Part shown: one piece after another, positions 21,901-31,085 of the stretch
Layout of the letters: each line of letters begins with the position of its first letter
Position numbering within the stretch: position 1 is the stretch's first letter
Origin: Apostichopus parvimensis
Taxonomy: Eukaryota > Echinodermata > Holothuroidea > Aspidochirotida > Stichopodidae
Reading direction: 5' to 3'
NCBI GenBank assembly: GCA_000934455.1
Contig: KN885450.1
Location: forward strand, 54,731 to 85,815
Length of the DNA stretch: 31,085 nucleotides
The notes under the pieces: model-generated
The model's database searches: none
Told to the model about the DNA's origin: nothing
What the model saw: only the letters and a program-made list of their open reading frames with translations
Program-made: the position numbers and the translations under genes

Positions 21901-22756
21901 ATCTGAAAAATAATGTATTTTTTTAATATTTTTGACATGTGTACAATTAGCGCTCCCGTTTCACTAGTCGCACATTTTAAGTTTTGGTTAAATTGAGTCA
22001 CTCTTAGTCATAAATGTAACCGTTCCTTTCATAAGTTACCAATGAATAAATGTTTAACTTGCCTGTATTGAGCTGAATACTTTCATCTTCTTTTGGCGGA
22101 ACAGATAGTAAGCCTAGATTTTTCTAACACCCCCCGCCCCCTCACTGTTGAACCTTTAAACAAGTTAAACTGACTTATTCTCACATGAGTTCGTTAAAGA
22201 GAATCTTCATCAGTATTAGCATCGAATTTTAGAAGATTGATATTATCCACAGTTAGTTTGGGTATATTTTCTATCTTTAATCGCATCTAATATCGTCTCT
22301 CGTTTCCCGTGAGTTTGGTTTGTTACCAAATGTAAAGCAAGTCACTTGAAATGTTCGGGTGTGTGGATATATGTGCAGTATGTGACTACCCATATATGTT
22401 GTAGGGAGTAATCAGACGTCATTCTTTGTACCGTTTAGTATAATCATGGTGTGCCTGGTGGTAGGAAATAGTTATTTAACTACAAGGTTTGTGTTGTGGA
22501 GTGTTAGTATACTAGATTACATTCCGTGTTGCCTGTATATTATTATGAGGCAAAGTGGTTAACTTTGAATGGCCGAGAGTCAGTTTCAGACGAATCTTAA
22601 ATCTAAAAACTCTCCTCTCCCTCCTGTTGGTTTCTTTCTTCTCTCCTTCCCTTGTCTACTAATCCTCTTACATCTCTTTTGTGTTCACCCAGCTCATAAA
22701 CCTGTCTGTATTCTATGCTTTTATTTGTCCCTGCTGTTACTGTTACTTATCATTCA

Positions 22757-22791
22757 GCCTCTGAAGAAGATCCTGGATCAAAACGTCAGGC
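22757..22791 (+). ncRNA. Degenerate hammerhead-ribozyme-like motif
   Basis: The parts fit the hammerhead fold in order. Stem I 5' side is GCCT (22757-22760), then core CTGAAGA (CUGANGA, 22761-22767) and one A. Stem II is GATC-CTG-GATC (22769-22779). Then come AAA (80-82), a minimal stem III AC/GT (83-86), C17 at the cleavage site (87) and stem I 3' side AGGC (22788-22791). The single departure from the core is A in place of G12 (22780), which acts as general base, so this copy should be inactive. Hammerheads with very short stem III are known from Penelope-like retroelements, so this is probably a relic of such an element. Confidence 0.45.
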
Positions 22792-24301
22792 CCACTTACT
22801 TTTACACTAATTTAAACTTGGTTATCTCAGGATCCAATTGATCTGTTGCAAGGCCAGCACTGTGTCCTATTTGTCGAATTCTGATAACGTGATGGCAATG
22901 TTTGCTTCAGTTTCTCCAATGTTAAAGGACATTGTTGGGTTTTTCGTTCAGCTCGGCGACTAGCGTGTGCCTCGAATCGAGAACAATAATCGTTTTGGAA
23001 TAGCTCATGCAGTATTTTGAATGATTTTGAGCTAGGTCACAGAACGTGCCTAATGCTTATAACACTAGACAAGCAGTCAAGTGTCGTCGTGTATCGTGTG
23101 TATGATGGTGTGCTTATTTTAACATCTGGGGAGCAATTTCGATATAAATAACTTGTAGCTCAACAAAATACTTTTGTATGACAAACTTTTATATGTTTTA
23201 TTTAATCCCCTGTACATTTTTTAGCTGTGCTCATATCTAGAGTGTGATAAGTACTTTCGAAAGCTAATCAGAGTATAAGGATTCAGAGAATCGGTCGCTC
23301 GTTTGTTAAACATAATTTAAAATAAACAAGCACTTAAAATGGTTTTCAATAACAATAGAAAATGTGTAAACTCTTTAATACCGTACTGTAGGAAATCCCC
23401 TCTTACATTGAGCTTTCTCTATAAACATGTCAATTATTTATACAAAAACACATACTGTTATTAATCCTTGCAGAATAAAAACGCATGTCAGTTTGAAAAG
23501 CATTTTGATATTGAAAAATATTGAACAATAGTTTGTTTTATTTTTTACATAGCGGCATATTCCGATAAAAACTGTCTATTGATCAACATATTATTTAAAC
23601 CTGCTGTTTAAGATATAAATATCTAAGTCAGCATTCAATTCTCTAAATCACCTCGTTAAAAAACTTTACCAGTTCATACTGAGTATATAAAATATGTTAC
23701 CTTGAATTTAGATAATACATTAATATTGCCAGGTTTCTCACGCAAGTGTATGTATTACAGATATTTATATGTAGAACATGAATTATTACCTTACTACGAA
23801 GTTAATATTAAGGATATGAAAAAAGCTTATAATTTTAACTTGTAAATCTATTTCGTAAATGTTAAACAAGTGCCACTTTTTTATAGTTATGGTATTTCAG
23901 TAACCCACACAAATGTTTTATTCAGTTCTACAGTGGGTATGTGTTCCAAATATATAATATAAAACAAAAGCAAGTCAAGCATATCATCCATTAATAGGTT
24001 ACATGGTGAAATGGTGAAATGGTGAACAGCCTCACAGTACTATCTGCCTAGATTAGCTAAAGTTTAGTGAAGTTATTCACTGATAAGCATATCAAAGACA
24101 CAAATATGGAAACAATATGGGTTTCAGGTTAACTGCATTTATGGTATATTCCTTTCCCATAGAAAATTAACTTTAGACGTCGAATGTTGCGTTGCGAGGC
24201 ATATTTAGACTATATTTAAGTGTACCTTTACATTTAATCGCATATTTTAAATATTGTTAATAGTAATTGGAGGAAGAAGAGATAATACGTGTAATTACTA
24301 T

Positions 24302-24546
24302 ATTACGTAACGCATTTTCTTAAGCACATTTGTGTAAAAATGAAGACCAGGACCGACAGAGGGCGCGCCTCTTGTACCCCGTAAATCTGCCACTGTATCG
24401 GTGTTGTAAAAAAGGTAGTATTTCCTTTTATAAACCATAATCAGTTATTATCTTTTCACAACTACTTTTCTTTCAGTCCCTTTTTCGTCTCTAGTTATTT
24501 TTTAACCCTTCAGACACCTCTGTCCCTCCTTCCGGCTACGCCCCTG
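24302..24546. mobile_element. Possible DNA-transposon remnant ending GGCTACGCCCCTG
   Basis: The right edge CCGGCTACGCCCCTG resembles many hAT-type termini. It is followed by ATTACTAT (24547-24554), and the same 8 bases occur at 24294-24301. The left end lacks the expected CAGGGGCG inverted repeat, so the duplication may be coincidental or the end rearranged. A second terminus-like string, CTGCCACTG, ends near 24394. Confidence 0.3.
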
Positions 24547-25125
24547 ATTACTATGTAATACCAACGATTACCAGGAAGTTTAAACTTTTAATACTATTGT
24601 TTACCTGGAGTGTCACAATGTAAGATCCGGTCTCAATTCTTCTTAAACATTGGTTAATACGATGTTCTAGCCAAGCGTTAACATTTGCATATTGCTTTAT
24701 GCTTTGTTGGAAAAGGGTACACACATTTATCTTCCATAAATATATATCACCACCTACTAAGTTTTTTAAGGTTATACCTATTACAACAAAAACATCCAAC
24801 AATTATGAAAACTGAACTCTCCCGTTGTCCACTTAAAAAATGCATTTTGGGTCCACGACCGCCGTCATAATATTGCCGAGCCTAACTTTTACTGAAGAAT
24901 TGTATGCATGTCCATCGTCGGTCATCTAGATAAAAATGTAACGTAGGTTTCTGTTTAAAGGGTAACTAAAGTCCCAGTAGATCGTTCTTTCTTGCACAGT
25001 GCACTGGATTTAAATTCACTAGTTGATGCGTTATCTGGGTTATTATCGTTACTATTCAGAGCGTCGATATTTTATATATGTATGTACTGTAAGAATATAT
25101 ATCAAATTATAACTAACTATCTTAA

Positions 25126-25365
25126 CTAACTGAAATATTTAAAGAAAAAAACGGTAACGCCAACGTACAAGATATTAAAAAGGAACACCAAAAGAATTTG
25201 TCTAAGTTTCCTGAGACAAAAATCCTCAAAAACTAGGATATGAAAAATACTTTGGTCAAATTGAAATGCATCGTCAGCTGGTAGCACACACGAGAACACG
25301 TTCTCCTGAGTTTTGCTGCACTGGTTGGAATCTTCTTGATAGATCAAAACTTTTTTACACTTTGT
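25126..25365 (-). other. Open frame continuing beyond the TGA of the tail exon
   Basis: Directly after the TGA (25368-25366) the same frame stays open for 79 codons. It starts TKCKKVLIYQEDSNQCSKTQ and continues ENVFSCVLPADDAFQFDQSI. The composition (acidic, Cys, Tyr in LIYQED) resembles the preceding tail more than random AT-rich sequence; the last 25 residues are hydrophobic and look like chance. Either this is 3' UTR, or the TGA is a recent nonsense mutation or a recoded stop. Confidence 0.35.
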
Positions 25366-25525
25366 TCATACACAGACATTCAATTCTCTCTCGGAAGCGA
25401 CATTTGAAGGCGTAGTCTCAACAACAGTAGCATACTCGCACACGTTGTCACTTTTATTGATACCATGAGAACAATTCTTGCTACCTTCGTGATCAATCTC
25501 AATATAATTCAACTCCCTTACTTTC
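25366..25525 (-). CDS. Putative terminal exon of a receptor-like gene: tyrosine-motif cytoplasmic tail
   Basis: Acceptor TTTTTACATTTCAG(AG) lies at about 25539-25526 with two adjacent AGs. Using the inner one (entry phase 2) the exon reads KVRELNYIEIDHEGSKNC, then DNVCEYATVVETTPSNVASE and ends NVCV-TGA. LNYIEI fits the ITIM-like pattern (I/V/L/S)xYxx(I/V/L), and EYATV is a second YxxV motif; such motifs recruit SH2 proteins in receptor tails. The phase joins the exon at 28460 (AC+G = Thr). No ectodomain or membrane segment lies in the window, so the receptor role is inference. It could also be a decayed gene. Confidence 0.45.
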
Positions 25526-27592
25526 CTCTGAAATGTAAAAATATAAAGACCTTGTTTCTCCTACTAGAATTGATCTCCTTGTCAGACAGTACGAAATTCG
25601 AATTTTGCATAGCCTCTAGTCAAACAGCAGTAGTTTCCAATTCGGGCAATTTTGACGAACATTCCTTCAATAAAAAGACCCACTAATCATTATTGGCTAC
25701 AAAATGTCGATTTATATTTATAAAGGGAGTTAAACGGAGTAGCCAGATACACGAAAAAGAGTACACGATTCGTTTAAAGTTTCGTTACCTAATTTAATGC
25801 GGAGTGGAATTTGATGTTGCAGTTGTAGAAAGACATTTGGATGTAAGCAAACACGTTACGACAATAGAAAATCTATACTATTTTCATTTATATGTATTAT
25901 TTGGAAGACTAAAGAATCTTCAAAGCATGCAAAACATACTTATATGTGACTAATTTGATCAGTTAAATTATAAATTTATTCCAGAATTAGTCCTTTATTA
26001 TTTTCAAAAACAATGTTCTGTGTTTTTCATTCTACATCAATCAACAGAAGTGTCGACTTGGTGATTTTTTTTCACAGGTTGTTAGATTAGCGTTAATTAC
26101 AACGTCGAAGCAATACAACACAACACGTTTCATATACTCTTGTTTCGTCTATGAATATACTTCTTTCAATAATCTCATCAGCAAGCAACAAACTTAGATT
26201 CCTTTTTTTGTCTGTTAATAAGTCACACTTGACTCTTATATTAATAAGTTCATTGGCAAACGCAATTTTACACCATGTAGTCAATGGAAACAACGATGTT
26301 ACTTTTCTTACTTTTGAGTATTTTCATAGAATGTATTGATGTATACAAGGTCTCTAGTAATTTCCACAAACTATTACGAGTGTGAAGTGTCTCCCACGAT
26401 TTGTAACGATGTACTCTGATTATAATTGTACCCTGGACGTTATCAGAACCCTTTCGATATTAAAGACAATACCAGGCTTTTGTGAATTGAAACACCTTTT
26501 CAATAGTGACATTTATCTTAAGTGTAGCAGAATACTTCTCATACTCATATTTTGTGAGCATTGTTGCAAGAAAGGTGAGTAAGAAAACATTACTTACGTT
26601 TTTGTGCAATGGTGTTTTATGCTTGTTATTGTGTTTAATGTTGCAGGCATTTTAAAAGGAAAGTCATAGAGCTATTTGTTGTTCTAATATTTATAAATGT
26701 CATGTTGTTGACAATAATCGCATAAGGTAATTACATTTGAACGATAGTCCAGTAATACAAATTAGATAATCATCAAGTAATATTTTGGTTCAATGAGTAA
26801 CCATCTTGAACATGTGTAAGTTCGCAGCAGAAGCTGCCTTTCAAATACAGAAGAACATAGCTTGGTTTACTATTCCTTCTTCAAGTACCAGTAGGTGTAC
26901 ACAGAATCTTTTTTATTGTTCTCATGACAGGAATATTTTATGGATAAGTTAGAATATTTGTCGTAATGAAAAATGTACCAATCAGTGAACTGTGTATAAT
27001 TTCTTCAAGTGCTTTGTATCCCACATGTGCAGCTGATTAGTTTCTTCAAGAAATATTCTAATGGCACACAATGCGATAACGTGAAAAGGAAAATGTTCTT
27101 CACTGTCAGGTGAACACAGCATAAGAATCCTTTTCTTAACATTAGATCATTTTTGATGTGCACGATTTCTAGCAGATTTGCCAACATTACCTTTATTCTC
27201 TTTATATAGGATTTATCAATATAATTTCCATAGTGGAAACAATATTTATACATTCAAAATAACAAATGACAACTCAACTGATGTGATGACATAATAAACT
27301 CTGCGGTTGCTAGATGCTTTCGTCACCGATGTGGTGTGGTGTTGTTCACAAGATGCAGGAAATGACGGCGATTATGTCAAACGATAAATTTCAGCCACTG
27401 AAATATCATTTAACTAATTTTTTTCTAATATTTAGCTTGCGTGCAACATTGTTTACAATCAAATGCACATCCGGTGTAATCAGAAAAAAGGAAGAGCTAA
27501 AAGAAAATTAACAATAATGCACTCTTCAAATTTACGTTTGTGATTGCGTAAGAGTGAGTAGCGCCAGGCTTGTCATGGTGCATGTTGTACTG

Positions 27593-28079
27593 CATGTTGC
27601 GAATGTTAGCAATATCTGTGAAATAACAGAGTTATCGCTTTTAAATAAGATTCTTAAGAGAATTTGTATTGAAAAACCGCTTTTCTCACAGTATTGCGGT
27701 ATTTAAAGGTCACATTGGATGTGGCTCTGTGTGCAAAAAGCACATTATTTCAACAAAAATTTCGGCTGTTAGCTGGTGCATGGTGAGGAAAGGTGTATAT
27801 TGTTGCTGGTGTAATTATGTCGTCACGTCTTGTAAGTGCGCATGGTGCTAAAGGTGTATATTGTTGTTGGTGTACAGCATGTTGCAAAAGTTAGGAACAT
27901 CTGTGCAATAAGAGAGCTATAAGCTTATAATAAATTTCTTTAGAGAATTTGTATTAAACAAACCTCTTTTCTCACAGAATCGCTGTATTTTACTACCCTT
28001 CGACTTTTGAAGGTCACATTGGACGTGGGTCTGTGTTGTGAGAAACAGGATTTCAACATATATTTCTGTTGGCAGCTCC
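27593..28079. repeat. Diverged tandem duplication (period about 285 bp)
   Basis: CATGTTGC begins both copies (27593 and 27878). They share GAGAATTTGTATT, CTTTTCTCACAG and GGTCACATTGGA, and run to CTGTTAGC/CTGTTGGC near 27780 and 28072. The copies differ at many sites and by indels, so the duplication is old. GGTGTATATTGTTG between them is itself repeated. Confidence 0.75.
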
Positions 28080-28159
28080 TTATAACAGCCATACTGGTAC
28101 ACTAAATTATCTAGTAGCAAAAACGTTTCATTCTGTATGATATTCTGTTGCTCTCCCAA
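27917..28159 (-). other. Open frame with Tyr motifs (possible alternative tail exon or pseudo-exon)
   Basis: A minus-strand frame of 80 codons in the second copy of the duplication reads NLVYQYGCYKELPTEIYVEI in its first half and has no ATG at its head. YVEI resembles YIEI of the exon at 25525, and several Tyr residues are spaced as in signalling tails. The first copy of the duplication encodes the same stretch as LTAEIFVEI, with the Tyr replaced by Phe, and soon hits a stop. Possible acceptors enter in phase 0 or 1, which does not match the phase-2 exit of the exon at 28460. It is therefore not placed in the gene model. Confidence 0.25.
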
Positions 28160-28459
28160 TTGTTAAATGGAATTAATGTCATAATGTTATAGCATTCATA
28201 TACTATACAAGTCTATGCCTGACATGTATATCACTAGTATATTACACGTTTTGTTAATTACAAGAAAAGTCGTTGAGAATCGTTTGTGTTAAATTATGCA
28301 AATCATTACGTTATCTTGAACTATGCTTTCTAAACATTCCAGCATTATAAATAGTCACAATGTGTGTTTGTCCTAATCTCACATCGCAGTGTGAAATAAT
28401 TCCTTTTGAACGCTTTAACCTGCAGTTGCTTTCGTCAAGTTAGTTATGGTTTCACTTAC

Positions 28460-28532
28460 GTGGGGATACTGTTATCATTAATATTCTGATTTTCCGTCTG
28501 TGTCAGTTCCGGACTTCTTGACACGGTGTATC
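28460..28532 (-). CDS. Putative cytoplasmic-tail exon (YTVSRSPELTQ...)
   Basis: Acceptor TATAAATACCAG precedes base 28532 and donor CCAC|GTAAGTG follows base 28460. The 73-nt exon enters at phase 1 and leaves at phase 2. It reads (R)YTVSRSPELTQTENQNINDN then SIPT. The entry phase matches the exon at 30134 (A+GA = Arg) and the exit matches the exon at 25525. It is polar, Asn/Thr/Ser-rich with a Tyr motif (YTV), as in intracellular tails. No family is recognised; the call rests on splice signals and phase agreement. Confidence 0.4.
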
Positions 28533-30133
28533 CTGGTATTTATACAAGAAAACAACATAATGATATGAGGGTTTACATCAATTTTATTTTTCCACCTCTT
28601 TAGAACAAAACTTATAAATAAGAAGAGTATGTAATCATTTTCATTCTAAGCATTGTTTTCAGCGGTGGCATAATACAGCATAAACGTAGAGTATCATTAC
28701 TGTACCTTATAGGTAAGGTAAACAATAAACATTTCTTAGAAATTCCACTGAAACAAAAGACATGAAGAATGCTATTTAATTACCCATCACCTTGATCAAA
28801 TTGTGTTTGACTTTCATTTTACTTACTATGTAGAATTAGTTTTTTAAGGTAAATAGTTACCAATTCTTATAAATTCTATTGGAATAAACACGTTTAGAAT
28901 ACTATTCCATATACGAATTTCCTTCATCATGAATTTTGTATTGTCTTAGCTATGTAAAAGTATAGGCCTATTCTAAAATCCATTCGGAACTTTGGTAACA
29001 AACAACATCAACGATGCAACATAAGGGAATAATAGGTCACATAGTGATGAACATGTCTAATTTTCGAATGCGGAAAAGGGAACTTAATATTCTTAGAGTT
29101 ATCAGCAGGAAACCAATTACTGCGATATAATCTCTAGGAATACTACTTAGTTAAACGATTAATATATACAACAGTACTTTACTGCCGTTAGCAAAACGTA
29201 TTTTGTACCAATTAGCAGTTCCGCTCCAAATTGCTCATGTTGGGTGACAATTGTTTGGAAATTACTTTTTAACGGTTTTAACTTATAGGTGTGATGTCGA
29301 TTAAAGAGGTCGTTATGTTAAAAAGACATTATAAATGTTCGTTATATCAACTTGAGGTGTGATTGAATGGTAACCCAAAACCTTTCACAACTTTAGTGGA
29401 AAAATACATGCTACGTGATTTATGACGTCAATTGTCTGATATTTAGTTTCTAAATGACAATTATAAACGCGTAGTGTACAGGCACATCATTGCCTTTTAA
29501 AATAATATATATATATATATACACACAAAATAAACAAAATTAATATAAACGAGTTAATACTCCTCTGTGTCCTGTCCTTTAATAAGTAAGAACATGCCAT
29601 GAATACAGAAGAAAAAATGATAACTAGAACAAAAATTGTTTGATAATTTAATTTTGTCTGAGATAGGACAAATCATAACCACATAGGAGAGAAACAGGAC
29701 AGTGTGATAACAAATAATTTAAAAACATGATCGTTTTAATCTCTCAAGCTGAACAGATGTCAAATTTTCTTGAAAGGAATGAAACAGGATAGGCGGTTAA
29801 TGAAAACGATGAAGCGGTTAATGTATACAATTAAGCAGTTAATATATACAATCAAAATATGTTCACTGGTTCTTCTGTGAAAAAAAGCTCACGTGATTAA
29901 TATCAACAAATGGAGGTGTCAGTTCATCGCATTAATAACAAAAGTGGTACCGTCTTTGTACCAGCTCTGGAGTTATCCCTCTATAACCCACACAACTGAC
30001 ATCAATAGTACAATATGCCTGTTGTCAACTCTATCTTTCCATTTCAAGGAACTCGACTTGACGTTTGCGGAAACAAAATGAAAAGAAAAACATCTGAAGC
30101 GCAATGTCGATCACCAACTGTCTGTCCACTCAC
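28533..30133 (-). other. Intron of the tail-exon gene
   Basis: AT-rich, with a (TA)n run at about 29504-29521 and a TGACGTCA at 29425-29432. A WYKDG string on the minus strand near 29960 is noted but not accepted as an Ig exon. Nothing else was recognised. Confidence 0.4.
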
Positions 30134-30167
30134 TTGATAACTGATAACAATTGCTAAGCATCAGTTC
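30134..30167 (-). CDS. Putative short exon upstream of the tail exons
   Basis: A very strong acceptor (T-rich tract ending TTTTTTTTTTCAG) precedes base 30167 and donor TCAA|GTGAGTGG follows base 30134. The 34-nt exon is open in only one frame, ELMLSNCYQLS, leaving phase 1. The leftover A and GA of the exon at 28532 give Arg, so the joined peptide runs NCYQLS-R-YTVSRS. Exons further upstream would lie beyond the window. The short length means the call relies on splice-site quality and phase. Confidence 0.4.
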
Positions 30168-30525
30168 CTGAAAAAAAAAATAAAAAAATATATTTAACTT
30201 ATTCAATCGCTCTCTTCATTTTCACTTATAATAAGCAGATATTGTGAATGGTCTACGAGTTAGAAAACTATCGAAAGATTAAACAATAAAATACATTGGA
30301 GGGAAGAAGGAAAACAACAACATGAGTCATGAGTGTTCTGCACCAATGTCCTTACTAAATCAAACACTATTCGAGATATAGATTCAGTAAAATAGTCGTT
30401 TCTAACACTGATGTAGGATCAACTTGGTAGTTTTTACTGGAAAAAGGAGTTTCTTCAAACTGTCTGAAGTGACCTTTATTAATGAGGTGCATGGTACGTT
30501 AGCTATCTGAAAAAAGTAGGAATAA

Positions 30526-31050
30526 ACTATCAACAAACATTTCCCGAAGAAATCAAAACTACACAAAATACTCAACAGAGACATCGTGAAGGTCAGCATG
30601 CCTAACATCGGCAACATAACAAAAGAAGAACACAACAAAAAACATATATCAGCCACTAACATCACGAGCGAGCGGAAGCTTTCAACTGTTGACAAAAGGA
30701 CCTATGCTCCCTAAAAGGAAACTGTCAGGCAGCTAACATCATGTACATAGCCGAAGTCAAAGAAACCGTCTCTAAGATACAAATAAGTCTAACAGAACCT
30801 CCTTTCAATCTAGATATGACAACAACAAGCTTTCCTTCAACCACCAAAAACACCAACACGATTCGTCGATCGCCAGCAAATCACAAGCCTACAGCAACTG
30901 ACGAAGAGGTACATTCTTTGCCTCACAGAAAAAAAAGTAACCATCATCAACTCAGACAAACGATCCCTCCTAAACAAACGTCCGGAATTATACCAAAGTG
31001 TCGCCAAGATAACAAGTTCTACGTAACAAACTCCAGAAAGAACTCCACTT
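30526..31050 (+). pseudogene. Frameshifted 3' end of a Penelope-like retroelement ORF (linker plus GIY-YIG-like region)
   Basis: Reading three segments in order gives a recognisable retroelement C-terminus. Frame 1 (30526-30711) reads INKHFPKKSKLHKIL then VKVSMPNIGNI, and ends at a stop. Frame 0 (30705 onward) reads CSLKGNCQAANIMYIAEV, then LTEPPF, a Cys-rich linker entering a GIY-YIG-endonuclease-like fold. Frame 1 again (about 30859-30998) reads KRYILCLTEKK then DKRSLLNKRPELYQ. Frame 0 finally resumes as CRQDNKFYVTNS. These match the motif order I know from invertebrate Penelope-like elements (KLHKIFNRNTVKVSYSCMPN; CPLxGNC; GLTEPPFK; CLTEK...LLNKR.EL...CRHxNKF). At least two frameshifts and a stop show it is dead. 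The exact family assignment is from memory. Confidence 0.65.
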
Positions 31051-31085
31051 CTCTCTCTCCATCTCTCTCCATCTCATTCACCCTA

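Larger units (their letters stand above)
18961..25125. other. Apparently intergenic region
   Basis: About 6 kb of AT-rich sequence between the putative FEZ start and the end of the minus-strand tail-exon gene. It contains a cluster of GACGAGTTTG-like motifs in both orientations (19549-19815), the hammerhead-like motif (22757-22791) and a mobile-element remnant (24302-24546). A minus-strand donor-like GAAACAGTAAGTATG near 20775 stands alone. A plus-strand frame of 90 codons at 22569-22841 spans the hammerhead-like motif and is probably not a gene. Confidence 0.5.
25528..28459 (-). other. Intron of the tail-exon gene, with a duplicated segment
   Basis: AT-rich. A possible 24-nt exon HKTPLHKN-sized in phase 2/2 ends at donor AAAAAC|GTAAGT (about 26599) but has a weak acceptor. 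A minus-strand frame 26320-26093 (76 codons, Lys/Leu-rich) and a plus-strand frame 26382-26582 ending at AAAG|GTGAGTAAG have no recognised similarity. The duplicated block 27593-28159 is listed separately. Confidence 0.4.

Noticed and set aside
22569-22841. 90-codon plus-strand frame with Leu-rich stretch
   Set aside because: It spans a CT-rich tract and the hammerhead-like motif. The hydrophobic run comes from pyrimidine-rich composition, with no splice or similarity support.
29880-30060. WYKDG and a Cys about 11 residues earlier, suggestive of an Ig-domain exon on the minus strand
   Set aside because: The Cys and Trp lie in different frames with stops around them. The region falls inside the intron predicted between two better-supported exons.
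30402-30695. 97-codon hydrophobic minus-strand frame
   Set aside because: It is the antisense shadow of the Penelope-like element remnant read on the plus strand.
1-31085. CRISPR arrays, bacterial operons, phage or tRNA/rRNA genes
   Set aside because: The repeats present are contiguous tandem units without unique spacers. No Shine-Dalgarno-linked gene clusters, rRNA blocks or convincing tRNA cloverleaves were seen.

Overview
The window is a stretch of animal nuclear genome: AT-rich, sparsely coding, with introns, microsatellites, MITEs and one 50-base run of N at an assembly join. No bacterial gene organisation is present. Clusters of the AGGCCTAGGCCTA motif and the transposon types seen are what I associate with marine deuterostomes, most likely an echinoderm; that placement is inference.

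The clearest gene is a FEZ-family homologue (FEZ1/FEZ2, C. elegans UNC-76; a kinesin-1 adaptor) on the minus strand. Four conserved exons with compatible phases run right to left: 16485-16380 (start of the conserved region, cut by the gap), 8179-7887 (core coiled coil), 5936-5861 and 2400-2335 (C-terminal block). A weak candidate last exon lies at 1949-1918. A weak candidate first coding exon lies at 18389-18358, in CpG-containing sequence with palindromic CRE sites. The acidic N-terminal part of the protein was not found and may fall in the gap.

Upstream on the same strand (30167-25126) are three short exons whose phases join. They encode a tyrosine-rich, cytoplasmic-tail-like sequence with SH2/ITIM-type motifs. 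Its stop is a TGA, and the same frame then stays open for a further 79 codons. A duplicated segment at 27593-28159 carries a related YxEI motif. This may be the 3' end of a receptor gene, or its decayed copy; the identity is not established.

The rest is repeats and mobile-element remnants. From left to right these are a foldback element (11-189), a 231-bp tandem duplication (277-737), a hAT-type MITE with a perfect 8-bp target duplication (2514-2895) and a PIF/Harbinger-type MITE with TTA duplications (4742-5231). Next come a six-copy array that has multiplied the 3' end and splice donor of the FEZ core exon (7382-7919), a degenerate AGCACCTACAT minisatellite (10556-10852), a higher-order repeat of three about 76-bp monomers (12731-13380) and a 46-bp minisatellite with a 138-bp higher-order period beside a FEZ splice donor (15858-16343). 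Last are a hammerhead-ribozyme-like motif lacking the G12 base (22757-22791) and a frameshifted 3' end of a Penelope-like retroelement ORF (30526-31050). The less expected observations are the donor-multiplying array, the intronic higher-order repeats, the hammerhead relic and the TGA-interrupted tail.
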